64,000 nucleotides of DNA from Neodiprion pinetum (GCF_021155775.2 NC_060238.1:2652001-2716000); one strand, 5' to 3'. Counted from the stretch's first letter, positions 51,792-63,955 are shown. Notes: a model not told the origin generated them from the sequence alone. Translations and numbers: made by a program.

Positions 51792-54634
51792 CGAAAAAAT
51801 AAAATAAAATAATAAAAACGGAAGAAGGACAGCAGCAGAGACAAGGCAAATTACGTAATTGGTTGGCGCTGCTTCAGGCTGATACTGGTTTTCATTTTCC
51901 TTTCATTTTATTATTACTATTATTATTTTTTTTTTTTTTGCTTTCCTTCTACCTCTCCACGCCTGACAATATACAATATTTACGTAAAATTGAAATGTAT
52001 AAATACTGAGTTAAAACGTAAGAAGAAAAAAATAAATAAATAAAAATGTATAGAATATAATACGTAAAAAGGGAAGGCAACAAAACTGTGAAAAAAAAAA
52101 AACAAGTAGATAAATAAACGAATGAATACGTTGCCCGGTAAAACGGAGACACGGATCGTGATTCGGTGGTTTTTTTTTTCATCCTCCATTCATTTTGCAC
52201 CCTATTATAAAATAACCCAACGTACGAATAAAGGTTAATACGATACTCTTTCAATATCGTGCAGTATCGTTGAAATTTATTTTCATCGTCGTCTTCTGTC
52301 TTGAACGAGTATAAAAGGAAAAACAAAAAACCCCCAGGCTACAAACTGCCAATGAGTGATAAATGAAGTGCATGCTTTTTTTATCGCTGAAATTTAAAAT
52401 AAGTAAAATATTATGAAATATATATTGAATTTTTTTCGAAACATAGGGAAAATGTTGATTGGGAAAAGAAACGAATCGCGATTAAATTGTATACAAGCAA
52501 AGACGCGTAGATTTGCGATGGTGTTTGAAATCGTCGTTCTAAACGCGAGAAAAACATCAATTTCTCGTTCTCAAACCTCGGCCTTAATCTCGCATTAAAA
52601 AATTTTTTATCGCTTATTTATATATTCTCATCTCGCGAAGATACGCGATCGCTGCTGCGATCCGGTTTTAAAGAACTCGTTCTTCGTTAATTATCCCGCC
52701 GCGACGAACGAGAATCGCAAAAATATTTAACGAGTATACGACATGATAAATAACAATGAGAAGATGGAAAAAAATATATACATATACATATATTTGCTCA
52801 AATTAACACGAAGGTTTATAATTGATATCGACTTAAATCGTAAAAATATATTCTCTCGTTATATAAAATTTAAAATCTAATCAAAATTTTGAACACATTT
52901 CAGTCCATAAGTTATCAATAATTTTATATTGATACACTTTATGTATACCTACTTAGATTTTTTTTTTTGTTTTTTCTCACCCTCAAATCAACGATCAAAA
53001 TAATTTTATAAATTCCGTGGAAACGAGTAAACTTTTTTGCATCCATATGATGATAATTCAATTATTCAACGATAAAACTACTCGCTGACCGCGCATCTTG
53101 AATGAAACAGGATTAATAAAAGAGAGAGGTATAAGAAAAAAAGAAGGGAAAGGAAAACGAATTTCTTAGCCAGAAGACGACGCGACGTCTCGGCAAACGA
53201 ACAGGTGATTTTTTTCTCAGACTTTCTGCCTCCGAATTTTTCCGACCCTCGACTGCAAGTTGATTAACTTTTTGCGTGCTTTCGCATGTGTCGGATTATA
53301 CAGAGGATCGGTATCACCAGCCTCGGCTTTGACTCGAATTCGACAAAAGGATCTGCTTTCGTGTATCTCGTGGATAAACGAAAATGGAGCTTTTAAATCC
53401 CCTTCTCCTTTCTCTCCGTTGTTTTCATACAATTCCGATGAAATATTACTCCCAAATTTCAATTTATCTCACGTATTAAACACGCGATTTGAAAATAGAA
53501 AAAAATAAATAAAATAAAAAAAATCGTAATCTGCAATTTTCGAAATATTAGAACGCAACGTTTTATTACAGTTTAATAAATTTTGGACAATACTGAAATT
53601 GCGAAAAGATCATTTTTCCTAAATGTACCTTCAAACCTGCTGTCGTCTTTTTTTTCGCTTCTCTTATATACATATATATCTGTATACAAAAAAGTTGATT
53701 TAAATGGAACAAAAGAGATAAAAGTGAAAGGAATCTAATTTTCAACTAGGAATGAAAACTAAATTCGTCAAGTGCGGAAAACCATTTCTTCATTTCTTCA
53801 TTTCAAAGTCATTTCTTTCGAAAATCGTATTTTTATTATACGACGATATTTGCATACATCGTGCAAAAAAAAAAAAAAAACAACTAGAAAAGAGTTCTTT
53901 TACTTCTATATTTCAAAACGGTTGATAAACTCGTTTAACTAACAGATACTTCGAAATTTTTTTTAAAATCCGTCAACGTAAAAGCAAAAAATCAGGATTG
54001 ACTTTGACGACATTGATTTATTTTTTTTTCCTCTCCTGACATCGACAAAATTTATAAACTGTTCACGAGAGAGAAAAATCTTTGTCTGCTTTCTTTTGGA
54101 TTTGAAACAACAACGTCGAACGGAGAGAATTGAGGGAGAGGAGATGGTAGAAACGTGTCGTAGCTTAAAGTGGGAATAACGAGATAAAAATGTACGGCGT
54201 AACGTATAAATAAATATATATATTATATATATATATATAAATGGAATAAAAGATAACGTTTTTTACGAAATCGAAACACGTTTCTAATAACGGTCCGCGA
54301 AAGTAAACGCGCGGCGATCACCTTTTTCCTTTTTATCCTTCTTCCCGCTTTTCATTCTCTGCATTCCGTCTTATTCTATTCTCTTTCTGATTCGTCTTCC
54401 TTTCTTTATTCTACTTTAGCCGGCGGGGTTAGAGAAAATAAACCGCGTGACAACGGGTCATGGTTCTGTCCTCTATCCAAAACCGTCTTAAGACGAAACT
54501 CACTGCCCTTTGTAAACTTGTCCGCAAAAAAGTACAAATAAAAATGAGTACAGGGAAAGTTATTTTTCCCGAAGAAAAGCATCTGAGCGGTTCAAACCTA
54601 TAAGTGATTTTGGTAACGAGAAAAGTTGATGCCA

Positions 54635-54640
<6 letters not shown>

Positions 54641-54701
<61 letters not shown>
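54641..54701. repeat. AG dinucleotide microsatellite
   Basis: About 30 uninterrupted AG units followed by a G-rich GGGGGGAGGGGG stretch. Confidence 0.95.
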
Positions 54702-54706
<5 letters not shown>

Positions 54707-55760
54707 AGGGGGTTGAAACGACATGAATCAACCCTCCATCTTCATGTCAAAAATATTTCCTCAGTTCACGAGGTCGCCAGTGCTTTTACAAATGGGCGAA
54801 AGAATTTCGATAAATTATTGGTATTATTTTTGACCGAAACAAACCAAAAAAATAAAAAATAAGAAATCCATTGGTCATCAGAATCCCAGAGGATCAGGCT
54901 GATGATTTGAACCGTTGGTTTGACATGGAATGCCTCACATACGTATGAATATCATACACATCCTATCTGCGTACGTTTTTTTGTATGTAATATACGATTC
55001 GTTGATCGTTCGTTTCTTCAATTTGTATAATAATAATTACTCACAACTCGAGATCCTCTCGAAAACAGCTGTTCTTGATCGTATCGAGTTTTGCAATAAG
55101 AAAAGTGAAATGAAGAGTAGATAAAGAAAAATAACTAAATAAAAGGAAACATTGGAACAAATTGTTATATTACGAAACAAGAACATATATAAGTATATAT
55201 GTACGGACACATGCATGATTTAAACTTCTTAGATAAATCTTGATCAGCAATACGCGCTGCGCAGCAATTAAACCGACAGTCGATGATACATCGTTCGATC
55301 TATCTATCGATCGATCGATCGTTTGCAGTTCGTATAATTATAATTTTAATATTTTTTTGTTATAAAATCGGTTTGAAATTTGAATAAAGAGAAACTAACG
55401 ATTAACCACGATAAAAGTAATTCGCAAAATTTTATTTCTACAAAAATTACAACAACATTATTTAATTGTTGAAATTTTTTATACCACTGTGTAAAATTTT
55501 CCATATATTTTGCTTCAAAACGCAAGGTTAAAAAATCAAGCTGCGTAATATGAATAAAAGCGCCTTCGCTTATGGTCGGATCGTTTGAAGTGCGTTAGGA
55601 GAGAAGAGTGAAGATTGGGAAAAAGAATAGAGAGTAAGGAAAAAAAAAAGAAGTATACACGTACTTACTACAACGGACCGGAAAGACAAAGAAGAACGAT
55701 AAAAATCTAAAGGGTCTTTATGTAACAGCATTTAACGTTTACCCAAACTCGTTCAAACTT

Positions 55761-55810
<50 letters not shown>

Positions 55811-56157
55811 GTTCCTACTGCTGAAGTAGCAAAGGAGCCCCGAGTGTCTCCATTAAACTCCTGCCTGCATTCAAGATGGATGAATCTCGCCTTTTTCTCT
55901 TCTCTTTTCCCTTTTTTTCTTTAATCAACAAAATGAGATGGAAAATAAAAGGGCGGAAAGAGAGAAAAAAAAAAAAATTCACAAAACTTATGATTACATA
56001 CGGATGAGTAAAAATAAAAGTAAGGTAAGAAAATTACCGAGTAAAAGAAGAAGAAAAATAATAATAATAATTTCAAAATAAAACAATAAATAAATGGAAA
56101 GATGATTCAAATGAGATTGATGATATTTTCTTAACTCTTACTATTTATTTATTTGTT

Positions 56158-56161
<4 letters not shown>

Positions 56162-56219
<58 letters not shown>
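56162..56219. repeat. TC dinucleotide microsatellite
   Basis: About 29 uninterrupted TC units, then CACTCTCTCTTGCTCTTC. The shorter TC tract at 55767-55805 lies 360 bp upstream. Confidence 0.95.
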
Positions 56220-56225
<6 letters not shown>

Positions 56226-57730
56226 TCTTGCTCTTCTTACGTTATAAAAATGCCTGCCGCGATAAAAGATTCAGGATCACGTAATTTCTGATTTGTTGAA
56301 ACGTTTGTACATGTATAGACAATATGATATACATACATACATATATATTCTTTGCATTACGTACTTTATGAACATTAAAATATGATAACCGAACAGCTTT
56401 CATTATTCTTCGTCATTGTCGTTTTCGGGTTTTTGTAGATCGTGCTCCGAATTTATTATTTCTCAACGTTGAGGAACAAAAAGAGAAATGAAAAATAAAA
56501 AATTTCGTCACGGAATCACGTACGAGACGAATAATAACATCTCTTTCTTGTACGATACAGCTGAAGCAGTTTTGATGAAAAATTTAACGAGAATATCGAA
56601 TAACCGTAAGAAAAGACAAAAAGTTGATAAATAGACTATCTGGTATATTATCTTGTTTGATTTTTCCTTACGTATTAAATTCATCAATAATTTAATTAAA
56701 ATCCATGCGATTCAATTCAATGAGAAATAGAATTTGTGAATTCTGAAAAATTCGATGGCTTCTTACGTGTACAAAAAGAAAAAAAAAACAGTGTTTTGCG
56801 AATTACATGATTAAAATTTATCTAGAATCTAGAATCAATCAGTCTAATTTTCATCCTTCTTCAATTTTGAAATTCAATTATTGAGACCGATTTTCTTGGT
56901 TGCTTTGTTTACAGTTTTAAAAATTTTCAAACATGTAAACAAAGGAATGACTAAAACAGTCATTGTGTCGATTCTACGAATGTTTGTAATTTCGTATTGA
57001 GTGAGAATAAGTAGAAAATGAAGCGAAATCATACAAGGATCAAGCATTGCATGTAATTTTTGGTCCTCTCCCATCCGGCGCAGACGCGTTAACGAGCAAT
57101 TAATAGTCGACTTCCTCCAACGCGTTGTCGTCTGTAAAGGGGTGGGTTTCAGGGCTGGCGAAGGTGGCTGCGAACGTGATCAATGAGGGTTGGGATCGGA
57201 GGAAAAGGTTCAAGAGTAATCGTAAATTTCTTCCGGAGGTACGCACCCGCAGCCTTTCAGCTTGTCGACGCGACATTTTGGGGCTCCTCGGTCATAATGC
57301 CGCATGAGAAAAGAGAGCCTCGATATTAAACTCGGAAAATGTAACACACGTGTGCATTAAAAACCAGGTATCAGGTTGAGCCCACGCAACCGGATGATCA
57401 CAATCGGGATAAAAAAAAGTGAAGCGATGCGGTTTCTTTTTTCTTTTTTTTTTTTTGATTGTGATCATTTAGTTCTATCAGCTTAATAGACGTTTCCAAA
57501 TCCTGACCAAAGAAATCGGTACACCGCGACGAGTTGTTTGAATTATTTCCCGAAAGAATCCGAGGAGTGGAAGCTTAACGAGAGAGAATAATAAAATTCG
57601 GTATGGAAAGCGAGAAATCACGCAAGGCAGAGAAATATGGAAAATTTGATGGCAGAGGTGGAAATATTCCAATGACACATGAAAAACTTGCGATATAAGG
57701 AACGAGGAAATTAATAAGCGAGAGCAGAAG

Positions 57731-58019
57731 TTTATCGAGAGAGTTTTGAAAACATGGAGTACGTAAGAATTGAAAGAGAGGAAGAAGAAATAAAAATAAA
57801 GAAAAATAGTGACGATCGGAGACTGGAAAATGTATTGAAAAATTCAATTTGAAAATGTCGTCCAACAACATTTTAGCTAGAGATGATATTTATCGACAGA
57901 GTTTTGAAAACATAGAGTACATAAGAATTGAAAGAGAGGAAGTAAAAATAAAAATAAAGAAAAATAGTGAAGATCGCAAACTGGAAAATATACTGAAAAA
58001 TTCAATTTGAAAATGTCGT
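57731..58019. repeat. Two-copy tandem duplication, 158-bp period
   Basis: Copies start TTTATCGAGAGAGTTTTGAA (57731) and TTTATCGACAGAGTTTTGAA (57889). They share AAGAATTGAAAGAGAGGAAG, AAATAAAGAAAAATAGTGA and AAAAATTCAATTTGAAAATG before ending in GTCG. Similarity is high over about 130 bp of each unit. Confidence 0.9.
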
Positions 58020-59613
58020 ATTACAAGATTTTGTCACGACTTGTCAAAGATTTGAAAGCTAGGGTTAATTTCGTGGCATTACGCGTGCGAGGTTATGCAC
58101 GATAACGGCGAGGCAATTAACTCGTTGTACATTAAGTTAAACGTCACATACGTAGCGCGAAGCTAGGCAGGGGTAAGATGTATGTATTATATACATACAT
58201 ATATATATACATATATACATATATATATATATATACAGATGTGTATTGCGAATAAATTGTTATATACCAGAGTCTGCGATAAGGGGTAAAAATTGAGTGG
58301 GTAGGTAGACTAGGTACCAACATGAGCAGCTCTGCATGCATGCGGCAACGTTCAGGGAGCAGCATGGCTTGCAAGTAGTAACGGCTCGACACAAGGAGGA
58401 GCAAAGCTTACGCTGGAGGCAATTATACCGCTGCACACTGCACCTCTTGGCGAACACGTATGTTATTATACTTCAGCGAATAAGGTGTTATACGGGGCAA
58501 TTATCACCGACACGTGTGTGTGTGTGTGTGGTTGAACACAGTTGTTCATTCCTCCAGCTCTCGTGCTCGAGTCGCATTTGTGATCAGGATAGCCAGTTAT
58601 CCGAGAATTATCCCGGTTCCATTACGTTTCACTAATGTGTGAAAAAAATGTCTGTTCGTATTTTCGAAAAAGTCGAAACTTGAAAAATTATTTCTAGTAA
58701 GCTGCACAGCATCTTCGAATCGATGCGAATTTCTCAACGATTTCAGTTTTCACGGTGTGATATATACATATATCAGGATAAGCTAATTCACACGGGGTTT
58801 GAATAATTTTCTGGAGGATTCGAGCAATGATTCGGACAAATTCGATTAATTCTGATATATACATTCGGTGGTATTTCATCGTATTGAAGAAAATTTTCGT
58901 CGAGGCTAAGTCATATTTGAACTAAATTCGGTCAAATATTAATACGAGGTGGTCGTATTTGTTCGTATTGCGTTAAAATTCGGTCAAGGTTCGGTCGTAT
59001 TTAAACAAGATTCGGTTGAATATTATCACTATGATTCGTTGTCAATTATATTTTAATTAAAATTCGGTTGAGGTTCGGTCGTATTTAAACAAAATCCAGT
59101 CGAATATTATTATCACGATTCATTCGTTGCCAATCGTATTTTATTACATATATTCCAGCGAAATTGGATCGAGGCTGCGTTGCATTCAAATAAAATTTGA
59201 TAAAATGTGTTTGTAATTCAGTCAAATATCCTCCAAATATATTTAAAAAGTATAATCTGATCGAGTATCGATTGAATTCTAACGTATTAGAATATACGGT
59301 TAAACTTAATAAAGTCTCGTCGAATCCTCCGTGGAATCTCGTTTGAATACAATTTAGATTTAGTCGATATCATAAACTCCCAGTAAATATTTCTGAAAAT
59401 CACGTTCAACGGCTTGAAAAGTATGACAAAAAAAATCAATCAAGGTACATCAAGTTTCGAAAAAAAAAAAAAAAAATCATTCGAATGACGAGTGAATGTG
59501 AAAACAAAACAAAAAAAATCTACTTTCCACAATGGCGGACCGTTTTTACTCCCGTTAACGTAGGTATACCGCAGACGGATGACATTCTCGAAGTTTCCAT
59601 TAATCAATCTCAC
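58020..59613. other. Non-coding stretch with a short tandem repeat
   Basis: It includes TA/CATA runs (58190-58236), a GC-richer block at 58260-58470 whose minus-strand frame is unusually Cys-rich, a short TG run (58513-58530) and an 84-bp-period tandem duplication (58975-59142). No gene is called. Confidence 0.5.
58975..59142. repeat. Two-copy tandem duplication, 84-bp period
   Basis: AAAATTCGGTCAAGGTTCGG (58975) recurs as AAAATTCGGTTGAGGTTCGG (59059), each followed by TCGTATTTAAACAA, then AATATTAT and TATTTTA. Related ATTCGGTCAAATATTAATAC phrases lie just upstream from about 58926. Confidence 0.85.
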
Positions 59614-59729
59614 CTCGAGGGCATGAATCACGATTGCAATAGTCTGTAGCCGTCGTAACGACAATACGCCGTCGAATCCGAATCCAAAGATTTTCACCCA
59701 GTCACCGCAAGTGGGACGCGAATAGTTTC
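59614..59729 (-). CDS. Possible second exon of the gene starting at 59927
   Basis: Joining the donor at 59827 to an acceptor CGAGAG|GAAAC at 59730 (98-bp intron) keeps the frame. It gives 38 codons starting NYSRPTCGDWVKIFGFGFDG and ending IAIVIHALE at the strong donor CTCGAG|GTGAGA. The donor is good, but the acceptor has a poor pyrimidine tract, so the 5' boundary is uncertain. The same frame is open upstream of it through a stretch with VRECSFEFVYKCTRG. Composition is protein-like, and the product is not recognised. No later exon was identified. Confidence 0.22.
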
Positions 59730-59827
59730 CTCTCGTACATTTGTAAACGAACTCGAACGAACATTCACGGACAGATCGACCCATGCCCGCATAAGCGAGA
59801 TAATAATCACCGTAATATACAACTTAC

Positions 59828-59927
59828 TCGGCTTATCCAGATCCGACAATATATCATCAAGCTGGGGGTGAACCTCGGTAGATCTTAACACCAGGATAAT
59901 CGTCGTACCAATTACGCACCACCACAT
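59828..59927 (-). CDS. Candidate first coding exon of an unrecognised secreted or membrane protein gene
   Basis: ATG at 59927 in the context GGGAAAATG opens a 100-nt minus-strand exon of 33 codons plus one base, ending at the strong donor CCGA|GTAAGTT. The peptide starts MWWCVIGTTIILVLRSTEV and continues HPQLDDILSDLDKP. A hydrophobic core of about 13 residues followed by a polar, acidic stretch is typical of a signal peptide and mature N-terminus. I do not recognise the family. The stretch upstream (60.05-60.42 kb) is C-rich and could hold the promoter. An in-frame second exon is possible at 59614-59729. Chance remains possible because the exon is short. Confidence 0.4.
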
Positions 59928-61380
59928 TTTCCCTCCTTTGTTATTAGCTGCTCCTAATTTTCGTATCCTTGTTGTTGTTTTATTTATTTATTTATTCTTT
60001 TAATTTTCAAATTTTCTCTTCACTCATTTGCTTCAATCTATTCTCGTTATTCTCGTCGAGCCCCGTTCAACACCGACCCTACGTCACTCAACCACCACCC
60101 GCACCCATCACTATTCGTTCACCTTCACCCCCTGCAGCAGCACTCGGCTAATCAGCGATCGTCATAACCGCCCGCCTTGTCTAATCAACCATTACTCCCG
60201 CAATTTCTACCCCCGCACTATCGTCGACGTTTTTCGCTCGCGCACCTGTTGGTCGAATTCGTTCGCAATTCACCAATTGCCCATCTCTCATCCCTTGCTG
60301 CCGCCGCAGATTCGCTCCGCTCCTGCACCCCGCCACTGTACGCGATATATTCGCACATCCAACTCCCCGCAGCGCTGCTCGATGTTTCAAAACTTTCCTA
60401 CCTTCCGTCCCCGGTATGCCATTTTGTTTCTGTCTGGTATTTACCCTCTTATCGGAAAAATATATACGGGCTTTTCAAGTTGCGTCTTTTCTCTCGGGTT
60501 TCCGGAGCCTTTCAAACTTCCTGACTCACAGTTTTTTTACTTCAAGGAGTATCCAAAATTCACGCCCTTGTTAGTAGGTTCAATTATTTTTTTTATCGTT
60601 GTTTCGTTTTCAAATATTTTTTTTTTTTTTTCGCTTCAAATGTATTATGTATTTTTTACACTTGACGGTTGGTACGTTAAAAATTGTTTCGGTCAGTGAA
60701 TTATTTTATCAAGTATACGAAGAATAATTATCTCGTTCACCGAATGAGATTTTTTCGAAAAAAACTGAAAACGATATTCTTTCACACATTGCGTGTAAAG
60801 TCGAAAAAAAAATTACACTGCACACTGGATACCGATTATATATATTCACCCCTTTTAGTTTAAAGTCAATGATACATTTTATAAAGATTATTTACTATAT
60901 TTATATTATCTACGCAGAAACGGAGGGTCAAATCTTCTTCAATTATTGACAATTTTTAACAGGTATAAAAATATACGTTCAACACATCTTGCGTAACTTG
61001 ACCGAAAATTTATTAAAATGTTCGTTCACTTGTGTAAGGTTCATGACAATTAGTCAATTGATTGATCAATAATTAGCGTTAATTATCATTGATTAACAAT
61101 ACGATCGATAATTTCCACCGATTCTACGTATCTGTTGTTTATTTATTATAACAATCGTTATCACACACACGGAATATCAATTTTTAATGCCAAAAGAATT
61201 AGCGAAATTTAAGAAAAAAACATCAAAATTTTTGCAGTAAAATTATATATTTTTTTTTTTTTTATTTTGCTTATATTGGTATTTGAAAAAATTCTGGTAA
61301 TTTGTTAACAAACAATATTGAACGAAATGTGTACCGTCGATTTGAAAATTGCGCAATAATTTTCCGGGCAAACGTTCCGG
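59928..61380. other. Upstream region of the 59.9-kb candidate gene, C-rich then AT-rich
   Basis: 60055-60420 is C-rich on the plus strand (poor in G), followed by AT-rich DNA. A plus-strand frame at 60028-60699 (223 codons) passes through both; it is His, Pro, Thr and Ser rich, then Phe-rich, has no domain and is probably a chance frame. The C-rich block may be a promoter or 5' UTR of the minus-strand gene (inference). Confidence 0.35.
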
Positions 61381-61660
61381 CGCATATCACGCACGACGAG
61401 CGACGCAGCGGTTGGATGAGAGGAGGAGGAGGATATACGTCCACGTCGAGTCCTGACCCGGCACGGCTCGGTACTGAAGCCATTGAAATCCGCGGCGACG
61501 GTTCGCGCCGTGTTGCGCCTTCCGACGCCCGACGCCCGCCGCCGCGGCGGCGGCGGCGGCGGCGGTCTCTCTAGTAAACGCCGCCGCGTCGGCCAACCTC
61601 GGCAATCATCGCACGCCCCTCGCCGATGCTGGCTGGACCCCCCCAGGGCGTATTTTCCTT
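61381..61660. other. CpG-rich island with GGC repeat
   Basis: This is a compact G+C- and CpG-dense block in AT-rich flanks, including a GGC trinucleotide run at 61544-61565 preceded by CGCCCGCCGCCG. Open frames on both strands give Ala, Gly or Arg homopolymers from the repeat. It could be a promoter or first exon of a gene extending to the right, but no splice junction or start was convincing. Confidence 0.5.
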
Positions 61661-61800
61661 ACCTACGATTTACTAGCCTCTACGGTTAATCATCCGCCGC
61701 GTCCCTCCTCTCAGGTAACCGGCCAGCGTGCGATCTGCAACCGATCGTCCTTCGATCGCCTCTTTCTTGAATACGCTTCGGTCGATCTGAAGTTTGATCG

Positions 61801-62190
61801 GATTCCGAGCCTGTTTGCAGTCTAACGTGTCGATTGAATACCCGCATGATAGGTAAAATATCCTGGGGATAGGTTTTTGGATCTGGTGAAATGGTTTTTG
61901 AAAACCAACATTTTGCAATTGTTGACCAAAATTTTCCGGATTCCGAACCTAATTGCAGTTTAGCGTGTCGATTGATTACCCACATGATAGGTAAAATATC
62001 CTGAGGATAGATTTTTGGATCTGGTGAAATGGTTTTTGAAAACCAACATTTTTCAATTGTTGTCCGAAATTTACCGGATTCCGAATCTGCTTGCAGTCTA
62101 GCGTGTCGATTGAACATCCACATGATAGGTGAAATACCTTGGGAATAGATTTTTGGATCCAGTGTCACCGTTTTTGAAAAACTAAATTTT
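61801..62190. repeat. Three-copy tandem repeat, 138-bp period
   Basis: Units start at 61801, 61939 and 62077 with GATTCCGA. Units 1 and 2 are about 90% identical, and unit 3 is shorter and more diverged after ATTTTTGGATC. Because 138 is divisible by three, a minus-strand frame (62168-61686, 160 codons) stays open through all units and repeats a 46-residue segment containing YPQDILPIM and KCWFSKTISPDPK. Most differences between units change the amino acid (for example KFWSTIAKCW versus KFRTTIEKCW), which suggests DNA-level duplication rather than a selected protein. Confidence 0.9.
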
Positions 62191-62646
62191 TAGATTACAG
62201 GATATATCATATTCCGTTGTCGTTGTCATCGTTATTTAAAAGTGATGTGATCGAATAGTATTGAAAAAGGAACAAACGGAAAAAGAATTGAAAAACGAGC
62301 ATTTGACCCTGTTCAACCAGTGAATCCTAATGATACATTTTTTTTTAAATTGTCCACATCGTATTACTGTATTACGTTGATCAAAATAAGCGTTACGGTT
62401 TCACAATAACCACAAACGCGCTGATAAGTACAAAAGAAAGAGAAAAAATGAAGCAAAGAAGAGAGAGAGGGAACTGGACATCAGCGAGGAAACGTTGATG
62501 GGGGAAGCTTAAGGATTAAGCCAGGAAGTCAGACATCGATCCCTAAAGATCTTCAGGTTTGATAATACGCCAGGGTTCATGACTCCTGGAAGTTTCGGGT
62601 TCCGTTTAGGATAAATTTTCGGACCGTGGTTTGGCACGGTGTAACT

Positions 62647-62694
<48 letters not shown>

Positions 62695-63787
62695 GATATC
62701 GGGGAAGGAACTCGCCGCTTTGCAGCCTTGTCCGTCTTCCGGTTATCAAAACTGCGGATCTTTGCCTCGACCGAAAATTCTCAGGCATCGGAGATTATAC
62801 AAGTTACAAGACGCGATCAAAATCGCGTTTCTGGAAATTCGGTAACAGGGTATCAAAAATGATTGAAAATAAAGTAGACTTTATTGTTGAAGCAAGAAGA
62901 TAAGAGAAAGCAAACTGGTTCGATATACTCGGAAATAGGTTTGAAATTTTAACGAATTGCACACGTTACGTTCGAATTCAATGTTTTCGATTCCAAGGAA
63001 TTTTTCTAAAACGTCGCTGTTCATCATTTTACATCTCTTTCGCTTGACATGATTTCTGTGAAATTGTACGAAAGAAGTGAACATAACCTAGAATTGATAC
63101 GGTAGGCAAAATTCGGTATTCCGTCCAATTAGGATACAAGAAAATGAGAACATGAGTGAAGAAAAAAAGGCGAAAAAGAAAAAAATTTGAAAAACGTTTG
63201 ATCCGTCATTATTTCCACCCTTTGAAGAAGGAAGGGCAACAGCGAAATGAACAGAGGGACACGTGTGTACAGTTTCAATAAAACCATTGGAATTTTCCAA
63301 TTATTCTCCACCTCTGTATTTGTGCAGACGGATGACGGAACTGAGACAAAGATTGTCAAATTGGTACTCGAAATTGAACCGTCCCCAGTGTACAGTAATA
63401 GATAGCGAGCGATTGCAATATCCTCATTTCTATTTTACCCGTTTACGCTTTGACGATTAGTAACCTGCGGTCCGTCGATCTTCAAAGCGAACGGTTTTCA
63501 TCTGCAGGTAGGGTATAAATGGCAGAAACACTGCGGTGGTGGCATTACAGGCGCACTCGCAAATTGGAAGATTAAACGAGAACCCGTTATTGAAAAATAG
63601 CAACTATCATAATTATCGAGCAAATTGTTATACGACTTGTGCAAAAGATTTCGAATAACACGTTGTATCCGTTTTTAATGAGACACGAAACGCGTTTCTC
63701 CCTGTTCTCAATTTTTTTTTTCTCAACGAATTGCGACGTACAATCTTGTAATAAACAAATTTTTATTCTTCTGTAACTGGCTCTCGC
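62191..63787. other. Non-coding stretch with GA microsatellite
   Basis: It contains a GA tract (62649-62690) and otherwise AT-rich DNA. A possible acceptor TTTGTGCAG at about 63328 is followed by 25 open codons (TDDGTETKIVKLVLEIEP...) before a stop. It is too short and unrecognised to call. Confidence 0.45.
62649..62690. repeat. GA dinucleotide microsatellite
   Basis: About 21 uninterrupted GA/AG units. Confidence 0.95.
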
Positions 63788-63955
63788 TATAAGTCCGCTC
63801 GTTGTAAGGCTGTTCAAACTATTCAGCATGAACCGCATCGTTCTTTCAGCAAATGCGAATATACGCTCTCAGGATATATGATTTTCTATTCAACCATTGT
63901 TATCTCTTGTTATAAGTCCGCTCGTTGTAAGGCCACTCCAGCTATTCGACTTTTG
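63788..63955. repeat. Two-copy repeat, 123-bp spacing
   Basis: TATAAGTCCGCTCGTTGTAA plus GGC occurs at 63788-63810 and again, identically, at 63911-63933. Each is followed after a short gap by CTATTC. The second unit may continue past the window end. Confidence 0.85.

Larger units (their letters stand above)
50970..57730. other. Long non-coding stretch with dinucleotide tracts
   Basis: GA (51761-51786), AG (54641-54701), TC (55767-55805) and TC (56162-56219) tracts and a palindromic ATCG tetranucleotide run (55307-55321) lie in AT-rich DNA. GC-richer blocks at 53160-53410 and 57060-57330 have open frames on one or both strands but no recognised product. Confidence 0.55.

Noticed and set aside
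59614..59760. Assignment of the 59.7-kb frame to secreted phospholipase A2 (group XII-like) because of a Cys-rich YKCTRGNYSRP segment
   Set aside because: The calcium loop and catalytic CC-x-x-HD motif are not visible, and the resemblance is too weak to name a family.
60028..60699. 223-codon plus-strand frame as a gene
   Set aside because: His/Pro/Thr/Ser-rich over C-rich DNA, then Phe-rich over poly-T; no family resemblance, and it lies opposite a better candidate.
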